Part shown: positions 54,712 through 64,000 of the stretch, piece by piece
Layout: the number at the start of each line of letters is the position of its first letter
Numbering within the stretch: the first letter of the stretch is position 1
The notes under the pieces: generated by a model
What the model saw: only the letters and a program-made list of their open reading frames with translations
Told to the model about the DNA's origin: nothing
The model's database searches: none
Program-made: the position numbers and the translations under genes
Source: Bromus sterilis
Taxonomy: Eukaryota > Streptophyta > Magnoliopsida > Poales > Poaceae
Reading direction: 5' to 3'
Assembly: GCA_950022295.1 (NCBI GenBank)
Contig: OX465599.1
Span: 277,719,501-277,783,500, forward strand
Length of the DNA stretch: 64,000 bases

Positions 54712-55502
54712 GCCATGGTAATCAAATTGCAATTGAGGGTTTAGTATTCCTTGCTTCACTCATAGCCCTCAAGTCTTCAGACATCGATGTAATCCTTGGC
54801 ATGGATTGGCTATCAAGGCAGAATGCCTACCTTGATTGCAAAGGCAAATCAGTGAAACTAACCCACCCTTCAGGCAAGACAGTCAACTACATGTCACCCA
54901 GAACAAGAACCCAGGTGCATTCTTTGAATGTACTTCCCCTTCCCGACCTTGAAGATATTCCGGTGGTTCGTGACTTCCCGGATGTCTTTCCTGAAGAGCT
55001 GTCGGGAATGCCTCCCGATAGATGTGTAGAGTTCATAGTGGATCTTATGCCCGGAACCGCACCAATTTCCAGACGCCCATACAAAATGGCCCCACGTGAG
55101 TTAGCTGAGCTTAAAATCCAACTTGAAGCTTTGTTGGAAAAAGGCTTCATCCGCCCTAGCTCATCGCCATGGGGTTGCCCCGTTCTGTTCGTAACGAAGA
55201 AAGATGGAACAGAAAGGATGTGCGTAGACTATCACCCGCTAAATCTAGCGACGATAAAGAACAAGTACCCACTGCCCAGGATCAATGATCTTTATGATCA
55301 ACTTGCTAGATCCTCTGTCTTCTCCAAGATGGATTTGAGATTAGGATATCATCAAATCAAAATCAGAAACGAGGACATTCCCAAAACGGCTTTCACTACT
55401 AGTTATGGTCTTTATGAGTACACCGTCATGTCCATCGGTTTAACTAATGCCCCCGCCACTTTCTCGCATGATGAATTCGATCTTCATGGAGTACCTAGAT
55501 AA
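54684..55502 (+). pseudogene. Protease C-terminus and N-terminal RT of B
   Basis: Continues protease (SSDIDVILGMDWLSRQNAYL, the ILGMDWL block) and RT: LPDLEDIPVVRDFPDVFPEE, EKGFIRPSSSPWGCPVLFVT, RMCVDYHPLNLATIKNKYPL, FSKMDLRLGYHQI with the motif A Asp. Two bases are missing relative to A near 55470 (CTCGCATG against CTCGCGCATG). The frame then leaves RT and stops at 55502. Confidence 0.85.
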
Positions 55503-57021
55503 ATTTGTTGAAGTTTATCTCGATGACATTCTCATCTACTCGATGAACGAAGAAGAACATGCCGAAAATTTAAGGCTGGTATTGATGAAACTTAGAGAGC
55601 ATCGCCTATATGCTAAGTTCTCCAAGTGTGAATTTTGGCTACCAGAAGTGACCAACTTAGGCCGCGTGATTTTTGCAAAAGGCATTGCTGTGAATCCCGA
55701 GAGAGTTCAGGCCGTCCTTGCCTGGACTCCACCTGAATCGGTTAAGCAAGTTAGGAGTTTTCTTGGCCTAGCCATCTATTGCCGCCGCTTCGTTGAGAAC
55801 TTCTCCAAAGTTGCAAAGACTCTAACTGAACTCCTCAAGAAAGATAAGAAATTCCTATGGACTCCCAAGTGCGAGGAAAGCTTCCAAGAGCTAAAAATAA
55901 GATTGACTTCTGCCCCCGTACTTGCACCTCCAGACACCAAAAAGGATTTCGAGATCTTTTGTGACGCCTCACGGCAAGGGTTAGGATGCATACTTATGCA
56001 AGATAGACATGTGGTAGCTTATGCTTCACGCCAGTTGCGTCCACATGAAGAGAATGATCCTACCCATGATCTTGAACTCGCTGCCGTAGTTCATGCCCTA
56101 ACAACTTGGCGACATTACCTCCTTGGTAATCGTTGTGAGATCTTTTCCGACCACCAAAGCCTCAAATACATTTTCACCCAGCCAGATCTTAATCTCAGGC
56201 AAAGACGCTGGATTGAGTTGATAAAATATTACGACGTAGGAATTTCTTACACCCCAAACAAAGCCAATGTCATGGCCGATGAACTAAGTCGTAAGTCGTA
56301 TTGTAACAACCTCATGTTACAACAGTATCAACCACTTCTTCATGAGGAATTTTGCAAGCTCAATCTTGAGATTGTTCCTCATGGCTATCTTTCTACCTTG
56401 GCGGCGAAACCAACTCTTGAGGATCAAATCATAGTTGCCCAAAGGAGTGCACGAGGTGTTCGCCGGATCAAGGAGAACATTGCTAGCGGAGTTGCTAAAT
56501 GTTTCTCCACAGATAGTAAGGGAACGGTATTCTTTGGAAATCGTTTGGTAGTACCTAAGAATAGGGAACTAAGGCAACTCATCCTCAAGGAAGCCCATGA
56601 CACACCCCTCTCGATTCATCCCGGTAGCACAAAAATGTACCGAGATCTACGCCAGAGATTTTGGTGGACTAGGATGAGGAGAGACATTGCTCGATTTGTT
56701 GCCGAATGTGATGTTTGTCGTCGCATTAAGGCAGAACATCAAAGACCTGCTGGTACAGTTCAACCTTTGCCTATTCCAGAGTGGAAATGGGACAAAGTCG
56801 GTATGGACTTCAAAACCGGCTTTCCAAAAACCCAGAAAGGAAACGATGCCATCTTCGTTGTCATAGATAGGCTTTCCAAAGTTGCTCACTTCCTTCCCGT
56901 TCGCGAGTCTATAACTGCTAGCCAGTTAGCGGACTTGTACGTCTCTAGAATTGTGTCCCTTCATGGTGTTCCTTTGGAAATAAATTCTGATCGTGGTAGC
57001 CTTTTCACCTCTAGATTTTAG
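55447..57021 (+). pseudogene. RT, RNase H and integrase of B
   Basis: 524 open codons; the first codons are the overlap with the previous frame. RT catalytic YLDDILIYS, RNase H (FEIFCDASRQGLGCILMQ, THDLELAAVVHAL, KANVMADELSRKSY), the integrase HHCC finger (HPGSTKMYRDLRQRFWWTRM ... CDVCRRIK), and core Asp residues in MDFKTGFPKT and INSDRGSLFTSRF. It ends at TAG 57019-57021, where A has TGG. This is the best preserved piece of the element. Confidence 0.9.
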
Positions 57022-57870
57022 GGGAGCTTCCAGAATGCTATGGGAACTAATCTCTCCTTTAGTACAACTTTCCATCCTCAGTCTAGTGGTCAAGTCGAAA
57101 GGGATAACCAAATTCTTGAAGACATGCTCAGATCTTGTGTTATCTCATTCGGAAAGAATTGGGAGAAGTCTCTTCCATTAGCCGAATTTGCTTATAACAA
57201 TAGTTTCCAATCTAGTCTGAACATGGCTACTTTTGAACTCCTATATGGACGACGATGTTGAACACCTTTAAACTGGTCAGAAACCGGTGAAAGACAATTC
57301 TTTGGACCGGACATGATCATGGAAGCAGAAGAGCAAGTTCGCATTGTTCGTGATCAATTGAAAGCAGCCCAGTCTCGTCAGAAAAGCTACTATGATCGTC
57401 ATCATAGGCAAGAGAGCTACAATCTGGATGAGAAGGCCTACCTTCGGGTTACTCCTTTGAAGGGAACCCAACGTTTAGGTATCAAAGGCAAGTTGGCCCC
57501 ATGTTACATCGAACATTTCCGCATTCTTGCTAAACATGGAGAAGTTGCCTACCAACTTGAACTACCCCCGCACCTTTCCCGAGTACATGATGTATTCCAT
57601 GTGTCACAACTCAGGCGTTGCTTCAAGGACCCCATCTGCGAAGTCGACCATGAAACGCTTGATCTCCAAGATTACCTTTCTTCTCGACAATACCCCATTC
57701 GTATTCTTGTTTCCGCAGAGCGTGTCACTCATCGTCAGAAGATTAAGTTTCTGAAAGTGCAATGGTCACATCACTCTGAGAAAGAAGCCACGTGGGAAAA
57801 CAGAAGACCGTCTACGTGCCGAGTACCCCACCTTCCTCCCGCAGAATTCTGAATCTCGGGACGAGATTCT
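57022..57870 (+). pseudogene. Integrase C-terminus and chromodomain-like end of B
   Basis: The same frame continues: STTFHPQSSGQVERDNQILE with the catalytic Glu, AEFAYNNSFQSSLNMATFEL, then a TGA at 57259 where A has CGA. The GPF-like region follows (LAPCYIEHFRILAKHGEVAY), then HDVFHVSQLRRCFKDP and the chromodomain-like segment RVTHRQKIKFLKVQWSHHSE followed by KEATWE. An extra base near 57797 shifts the last part, so the reading ends at 57852. The chromodomain directs integration toward heterochromatin in this lineage (established for chromoviruses). Confidence 0.85.
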
Positions 57871-57873
57871 ATT

Positions 57874-57887
57874 GAGTGGGGGAGAGT
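57874..57887 (+). other. Polypurine tract of B
   Basis: GAGTGGGGGAGAGT lies directly before the 3' LTR start TGTCACAACC. Confidence 0.85.
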
Positions 57888-60800
57888 TGTCACAACCCTC
57901 TGTTAGGTAATGTGCTAGGATCAAAGTCACCTTGCATCATGTTAAAAATTTCAAAAGAAATCAATTTAAATCAAATTCAAATGCAAATGGGAGAAGGAAC
58001 CCTCCCAGATGAATTAATTCAAAAGGCCAGAAATAAATCTTCTCCAAAAATTCATGCTTGATTTTTGAAAAGTCTTATAAATGAGTGTGATCACATATCA
58101 AGTGATGTGGGACCCACCCCATGCTCATGGTTTTTTCAAATATTCAAACAGGACCTTGGAATTAATCAAAAACCCCTATTTGATTTAAAGTTCAAATAAT
58201 TTGAATTTTAAAAATGTTCAAACTTTACAAGTGGCTAGCTTATTATATTTTGAAGACACATAAAAAGTTTCAGCATTTAATAAAATGCCTAGCTATTTAT
58301 TTAGCACAGCAAAAGAAAAAGGCAGAAAAGAAAAACAAAAAGAAAAAGGAAAAGGGCTTACCTGGGATTCGGCCCAGCTCATCCCCCCAGCCAGCCCAGC
58401 CCACCCCCATCCTTGTCGTCTACCTCAAACAAGGGCACGCACTGCTGCGTGCGGGCCATGCCGAGCACGCCGACGTGCGCCTGGCCATGCAGCTACCTCC
58501 CAGCCTCCTTCCTTGCGCCACAGAGACAAGAACGACGCCATGGATCGATTCCCTCCTCCCCCGCTCACTTTCCCCCACTGCGCCGCTCGATTTCACCGCC
58601 GCCCGAGAAGAACGCCGGAGCACGGCCGTGCGCACACGCGACCATCGAGCCCCTCGAGCCTTTCAACCTTGTCCAGGAGCTTTGCCGTCATCGTCTTTGT
58701 CACCATGTCAAAGGAATCGGGCCCGGAGCGCACGTAGACGCCGGAATCTTCATCGCGACCTCGCCGGACCCGCAAGCTCGCCACCGTCGATTCGTCGTCG
58801 TCGAGCCCTCCCCGCCTCCATCAACTGCACCGCTGCACTCCCCGCATCTCGGTGAGCCTTTCCCCTCACCCAGCTAGCCCCCTCTCGCCCTCTGTCCTGT
58901 GCCACCATGGGATCCGAGCTCCGTCGCCGCCATGGCCGCCGGTGAAGTCCCTCGTCGTGGTGTCCATTGAGTTCCCGGAGCCACCAGGAGCGCAACGCAC
59001 TACTTCGTGCCCCCTCCTTTGCACCGTAGCACCACCCGCGTCGCCGTCGCGCTTCGGTTGCCACCGGTGAGGTCCCCGCCTTCGCCTCCGTCACCCCCTG
59101 GCCGCGCCGTGGCTTCCACGCGACGCGCGAGTGCACGGGCTGCACTCTAGTGCCTCTGGCGCTGCGAATCTTGCCCCGCACCGCCGTCCTGAGGAGCTCC
59201 GCCGTGCTGGGTGGTCGCCGGCGTTGAGCCGCCGGCGAGGCCGACGTGGCCGGATTACGTTAACGCTAAGCCAACCCCCTGGGCCACTGACCAGTGGGCC
59301 CAGGCCACTAACTAATCCCTGGTTAGTTTAAACTAACCGGGTTAGTTAACTAACCCACTGACAGTGAGGCCCCACATGTCAGCACCCCCCCCACGTCACT
59401 ATGACGTCATGCCTACGCAGTAAACCCTTTTTCCAATTTAAATAAATTCAAAAAATTCCAGAAAAAGGCTTAAACTTTGGAAATTCATAGAAAATTCATA
59501 TTAAGTCCAAATTTAGCATATAATATATGAAAAATGACCAGGAGAAAATAATCTATCCAAATATATAACTTTCAACTATGTTTGAGTTGAATTTAAAATG
59601 GGACCAATAGCATTTGCTATTTGGTTTAATTGTAATTAATTCAAATTAAATTCAAATGCTTTTGCAATTTGAACCTTAGCAACATGCCACAATTCACTTG
59701 AACATCAGAGGCATATCATACACCTATCAAGATGAGTTACATTGATCAAACAATAGCATTTGCAACTTGGCTAAATTGAATTCAAATTGGAGTTTGAATT
59801 TGCAATTCATTTGCAATATACTCCATTTAAATGGAATTGCCTCACACATCAGAAGCATGCAAACCAAGTTTCAACCTTCAACCATGTGCTTGTTCATTGT
59901 ATTTACTTTGCTACCTTGTTTGTTGTTTGTCGTGTAGAAGTTGAACCGGAACAGGAGGCTGCCCCCTTCGTTGAAGATCCCGAGACTGAACCTCATCAGC
60001 AAGGAAAGAAAACCCCCATTGATCATGTCGATAAAATCCCACTTCCCTCTCATGTCTCGCTTATGCATTGTATAGAATGATTACCATGCTACGTTTCTAC
60101 CTCCTAGATGAACCCGTTCCTTTGCATGACCTATCATTTGTCACAGTAGTAAACAAACCACAATCCTAGCAGATGTAGGAGTTGGTTGATATCATGTGGC
60201 CCCTGCAATTGCTACTGCTTATTGCATGCTTAGAGTGTTACAATGTTGATACTGTTATGTGAGTCGGGATGGTAGTGATCATGTTGATGATGGTGGAAAT
60301 GTGTTCGTGAATCTACCCTAATACAAGGTGAACGATGAGAGGCTGTGTAGGGGTACACAGTGGGTTGTCTCGTTGAACACCGCCCTAAGTCCGAGTTCTT
60401 GTGTGGTGATCCAAGATGAAGAGTACAACCACACATTGCGCTCACTGACCCCTCTCAACCTATTAACTCATCCCTTTCGATGTCCAGATGTCGCAGTAGT
60501 TCGGATTTCTGGTAGGTTTGTGGCCTGGCTGCTAAGTGAGAGAACGGCTCAACCGAGACCGGCTTATGCACCACGCACACATCATCTGGGTCCACTTCGG
60601 TAAACCGGCCGGGTTCACAATAGTGGTAGACAACCCAGGTAGGCGGCTTGATACATGTACAAGAAAGCCGCCTACCTGGGTTGGCTACCACTATTGTGAA
60701 CCCGGCCGGTTTACCTTGATACTGCAATTAATACCCACCTCCTTTTACCTTGATACATGTGCATGAGTAGTATAGCTCCTATGTAAGTCTTGCTGAGTAC

Positions 60801-61615
60801 GACTTTGTACTCATGTTTTCTTATGCTATGTTTTAGATGAACCCACTGACCCCGAAGGTGGATTATTCCTCGAGCTCGACGGCTGAAGACCAAGATAGTG
60901 TAGTCCCAATCAGCAGACTGTTTCCCTCGTGGAGGGCTTTGTGTTTAAATAAGGCTTCTTAAGCCATTTGTTAACTTGTCTGCACCCAGACATAATTTGC
61001 TTCCGCATGCTTGTTGTAATGTTGGATCACGGTCTCGTGATCTCTGTGTGCACTCTATGAGAGTTATCAATAAAATGTATACTTTGTAGATAATTGCAAT
61101 GATACATGCTGTTCATACAAGACATGTGTGTTGTGTGCATGTTTATAACATGCATGTCTACGTATGGGTTTTCGAGACCTTAGTTGTGATCTGGCTGGCG
61201 GTCTTTTATACACCAAGTGGCCCTTAGATGTGCGCAGCTTGGGGCATCGCGATGCGATTGCTCGAGACTCTGTCTCGTGCACACTTTGTGGTATGATCGA
61301 GCCCGCCCTAGACCCCGTCTAAGTGATCGGGCTGGAGTAAGTCTATGTAAGAGTTATGAGATAGTTGATAGTATGGTTGAGGCGACTTGTCTGTGAATAT
61401 GGGAGTTCATCACCCATAACATTAGACTTGTGTGCGGACGATGAGGACCCATCTCAGGTTATCATCCAGCCTGGATGGGATGCCCCTCAGATACGATGCT
61501 TTCTAAGAACGTACTGTGCTTGGCCTTGTCTGCTTAGAAAAGTGGGTATGGTTCTCGGCTCTCCATATGACTATGTCGTAGCGGGACTTGCATACGCTAA
61601 CCCCGGGTCCCGAAA
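57888..61615 (+). repeat. 3' LTR of B
   Basis: 3728 bp, TGTCACAACCCTC to GGGTCCCGAAA. The final CA is changed to AA. It has the 235-bp stretch missing from the 5' LTR but has lost a stretch equivalent to about 50640-51000, which is replaced by a palindrome (60599-60715). Confidence 0.9.
60599..60715. repeat. Near-perfect palindrome in the B 3' LTR
   Basis: Left arm 60599-60649 and right arm 60665-60715 pair at 50 of 51 positions. The only mismatch is the GTAGAC/GTAGCC position (60630 region). The loop is 15 nt. It is absent from the 5' LTR and from the LTRs of A, where the left arm sequence occurs once. Confidence 0.92.
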
Positions 61616-61620
61616 GTACT
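61616..61620. repeat. Target site duplication of B, right copy
   Basis: GTACT, identical to 48056-48060. Confidence 0.85.
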
Positions 61621-61888
61621 GGAAGAATCACAGAGCAAAGGAAGTAATCGTCTTGACATCATGGTGATAAAAGCATACAAGCCATATATTCACAAGCTGT
61701 CATACAAACCATACATTGTTTTAGTACAAGCTCCAAGCTAATACAAACGTGATGAAGATGATACATCCTTCAGAGGCACTCTGACTTCCTATACATTATT
61801 TATCTAAGCCTCTGGAACTTAGAACACCTTGCGTACAATATACTAAAGATACTACTACATCATCACTAAAGTAAGACCACATGTGGTC
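61621..61888 (-). other. Leader sequence of A downstream of its extra ORF
   Basis: Reverse complement of 53096-53360 of B with few changes. No coding signal. It ends at the B insertion site. Confidence 0.75.
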
Positions 61889-62668
61889 TCACTCATCTCC
61901 ATCTCCATAGTAATCGTTGTAAAAGTTACCCACGTAACCTGGTAGCTGAAGGTGACCATCGGAAAACATGGAGGCCTGTGGACCCTGATATCCATTTGGG
62001 CAAGGATGGGGCCTAGGTCCAGCGTAGGGTGGAAGCAGGGGATCACGGGGTGGAAAAATGCCTCCAATCTTGGGCCAAGCAACTCGAGAAGGAATCTGTG
62101 TCTTGGCTGGGTAGATAGCATCATACTCCACTGATCCAACACTCACAAAAGGAGCCAGGAGTGTAAGTGCTCGATACAGACGGACACGGGTGGCGTGAAT
62201 CTCAAAACGAAGGGCACGTGCATCACGATCTCTATCACAAGCGTGCCGAGCAGTGATCTGAAGCAAAGTATCCTCCAGGGAGTGATCTGTGTACAATCCA
62301 GTGTAATATCCCTCTTCTCCTGGAAGTGCAGCAGGGATATAGAGGAAAGGTGATCCTGCAAGCAGGGCATGCTCCTCTCTCAGCAGGGTAATACATGAGT
62401 ATGCATCATCCTGCATAGCCATGTTCTCAGTCACACCAATGCCATGCCCAAAGAGGATATGCTGAGAGACTCCAATATGGTGCGGGTAGATCCTGACAGT
62501 GCAGTGGGACTGAGTCTGGTTGAAGTCAAGGAACTGCTCCTCAATGGTGTATTCAGGATACCATCGATAGCCGATGAAGGACATCATCTCGGTGAGCATG
62601 GCTGGATGCCCACGCACATCGAGGCACCTTTTCAAACGTACAATCAGCCGAGGGGGAAGATCTGTCAT
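61889..62668 (-). CDS. Extra ORF of A upstream of gag, 259 aa
   Basis: Intact ORF, ATG 62668 to TGA 61889, same length as the copy in B. About 27 amino-acid differences can be counted by eye over 259 residues. The dsRBD-like stretch is kept (PEYTIEEQFLDF, SHCTVRIYPHH, GHGIGVTENMAMQDDAYSC), as are GEEGYYTGLYTDHSLEDTLL and the acidic end. In A the gag-pol frame has about eleven stops, yet this ORF has none, which may reflect chance, its smaller size or constraint. The leader between primer site and ATG is like that of B, including the CTGTTTCAG before the ATG. No known function. Confidence 0.75.
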   Translation of the reverse strand: MTDLPPRLIVRLKRCLDVRGHPAMLTEMMSFIGYRWYPEYTIEEQFLDFNQTQSHCTVRIYPHHIGVSQHILFGHGIGVTENMAMQDDAYSCITLLREEHALLAGSPFLYIPAALPGEEGYYTGLYTDHSLEDTLLQITARHACDRDRDARALRFEIHATRVRLYRALTLLAPFVSVGSVEYDAIYPAKTQIPSRVAWPKIGGIFPPRDPLLPPYAGPRPHPCPNGYQGPQASMFSDGHLQLPGYVGNFYNDYYGDGDE

Positions 62669-63071
62669 CTGAAACAGAAAGAAGGAGTTTGCAAATGCAT
62701 CAGATTATGAAGAAACTTGGAATGACTCGGACAACATAACGACTGTAATTGTAAGAAATGTCTTTTCTTGCTATGTAGAAACAACACTTACATACGATGT
62801 AAGAAATCAGGAAGCACAACAACTCTAGCAAACCGAACACAACTTTCCTATGGCTACAAGGAAGAAAACAACGAGATGTTCTAGTAAGACATAGATGAGC
62901 CTAGTTCTATCTTCCCGTAGAATAAGATGAGGGTGACTCAGAATTCAGAACGATGAGGGTAAGGAGAAAAAAGAAGCCTTACATTGTTCCCTTATATACC
63001 CAGAATAACTATATAACTATAGAAGGCTAGACTCGACTTCGGCCAAGGCCGATAATCCTACAGTCAGTCCT
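62669..63071 (-). other. 5' leader of A
   Basis: Homologous to 51917-52315 of B. The donor-like ATGTAAGG and the acceptor-like tract before the extra ORF are retained. Confidence 0.6.
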
Positions 63072-63083
63072 GCTCTGATACCA
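63072..63083 (-). other. Primer binding site of A
   Basis: Minus strand TGGTATCAGAGC, the exact initiator-Met form, four bases after the LTR end. Confidence 0.85.
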
Positions 63084-63087
63084 AGTC

Positions 63088-64000
63088 TATCGGGATCCGA
63101 GGTTAGCATATGCAAGACTCGCTACAACACAATCATATGGAGAGCCGAGAACCGTACCCACTTGTCTAAGCAGACAAGGCCAACCACAGAACGTTCTCGG
63201 AAAGCATCGAACGTGAGGGGCATACCATCCAGGCCGGATGATCAACTGAGATGGGTCCTCATCGTACGCACACAAGTCTAAATGCTATGGGTGGTGAACT
63301 CCCATACTCATAGACAAGTCGCCTCAACCATACTCTCGATTGTATCATAACCCTTACATAAACTTACTCCAGCCCGATCACTTAGTCGGGGTCTAGGGAG
63401 GGCTCGATCATACATCAAAGTGTGCACGTGACGGAATCACGATCAATCGCATCGCGATGCCCCAAGCTGCACACATCTAAGGGCCACTTGGTGTATAAAA
63501 GACCGCGAGCCAGATCACAACTAAGGTCTCGAAAACCCATACTAAGACATGCATGATATAATCATACACGCATCACACATGCCCAGTATGAACAACATGT
63601 ATCATTGCAATTCTCTACAAAGTTTACATATTTATTGATAACTCTTACAGAGTGCACACAGAGATCACGAGACCGTGATCCAACATTACAACAAGCATGC
63701 GGAAGGAAATTATGTCTGGGTACAGACAAGTTTAACAAATGGCTTAAGAAGCCTTATTTAAACACAAGCCCTCCACGAGGGAACCAGTCTGCTGACTGGG
63801 ACTACACTATCTTGGTCTTCAGTCGTCTATCTCGAGGAAGAATCCACCTTCGGGGTCAGTGGGTTCATCTAAAACATAGAATAAGCAAACGTGAGTACAA
63901 AGTCGTACTCAGCAAGACTTACGTAGGAGCTATACTACTCATGCACATGTATCAAGGTAAAGGGGGGTGGGGTTCATAAGCAGAAGTGCCAGCTTTGACT
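63088..64000 (-). repeat. 5' LTR of A (partial)
   Basis: Reverse complement of the last part of the family LTR; its end reads CCCGATA instead of CCCGACA. It runs out of the window. Open frames inside are shadows. Confidence 0.88.

Larger units (their letters stand above)
48061..61615 (+). mobile_element. Element B: complete Tekay-like chromovirus inserted in A
   Basis: 13.6 kb: 5' LTR 48061-51897, primer site, extra ORF 52316-53095, gag from 53430, pol to about 57870, PPT, 3' LTR 57888-61615. GTACT flanks both ends. B is of the same family as A but in the opposite orientation, and its insertion point is in A's leader between the extra ORF and gag. The long LTRs, single gag-pol order PR-RT-RH-IN, initiator-Met primer site and chromodomain-like C-terminus place it in the Tekay/Del chromoviruses. 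gag-pol has four frameshifts and two stops, so B is not autonomous as it stands. Confidence 0.93.
40465..64000 (-). mobile_element. Element A: Tekay-like chromovirus (minus), split by element B, 5' LTR incomplete
   Basis: A occupies 40465-48060 and 61616-64000. On the minus strand it has: 5' LTR (from beyond 64000 to 63088), initiator-Met primer site (63083-63072), extra ORF (62668-61889), gag (47993-47220), pol with a chromodomain-like end, PPT (43590-43577) and 3' LTR (43576-40465). Between 61621 and 48060 sits element B. The leader sequence on both sides of B joins into one sequence equivalent to 53095-53430 of B. GTACT is present on both sides of B. A itself is inserted in the copia element after GAGAC (40460-40464). 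Confidence 0.9.

Overview
This window is plant nuclear DNA, and I infer a large-genome grass of the wheat/barley (Triticeae) type. The evidence is near-continuous nested LTR retrotransposons, a BARE/Angela-like copia LTR, Athila-like gypsy LTRs starting TGATACGTC, a Tekay-type chromovirus with LTRs over 3 kb, an L1-type LINE, a Stowaway-like MITE and a Mutator-like transposase gene. I found no intact host gene, no rRNA or tRNA gene and no CRISPR array. Letters A, B, C, D, E and X below are my own labels.

Left part (1-11307). Element C (plus strand) contributes the end of its internal region and its 3' LTR (1-3019). It appears to be inserted in element D, a minus-strand Athila-like gypsy element (3020-11307) with gag, protease, RT, RNase H, integrase and a post-pol coiled-coil ORF, all broken by point mutations. 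D is inserted in the 5' part of a Mutator-like (MULE) transposase gene.

Middle left (11308-17400). A spliced MULE transposase pseudogene (plus) is followed by a small plus-strand ORF whose first 19 residues resemble the histone H3 N-terminal tail. A convergent three-exon GRF-type zinc-finger/coiled-coil gene (minus) lies beyond it. All three carry in-frame stops.

17400-24625 is AT-rich and has no gene. It holds two inverted copies of a roughly 500-bp MITE-like element full of GGCACGA/TCGTGCC palindromes, a Stowaway-like MITE, a 165-bp tandem duplication and low-complexity sequence.

Right part (24621-64000) is a stack of insertions. A LINE (24621-27142) is interrupted by a Tekay-like LTR (X, 27143-27720 and 34921-35231). 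X is interrupted by a complete non-autonomous Athila-like element E (27721-34920) and by a copia element (35232 onward). The copia internal region is interrupted by chromovirus A (minus, 40465 to beyond 64000). A in turn contains a complete element B of its own family in the opposite orientation (48061-61615), flanked by a 5-bp target duplication GTACT.

The most interesting points are these. (1) A and B encode an extra ORF of 259 codons between the 5' LTR and gag. It is open in both copies although gag-pol is broken in both, and its pattern resembles a double-stranded-RNA-binding fold. (2) The MULE region carries an ORF with an H3-tail-like start. (3) Both LTRs of B are rearranged, and the 3' LTR holds a nearly perfect 51-bp-arm palindrome.
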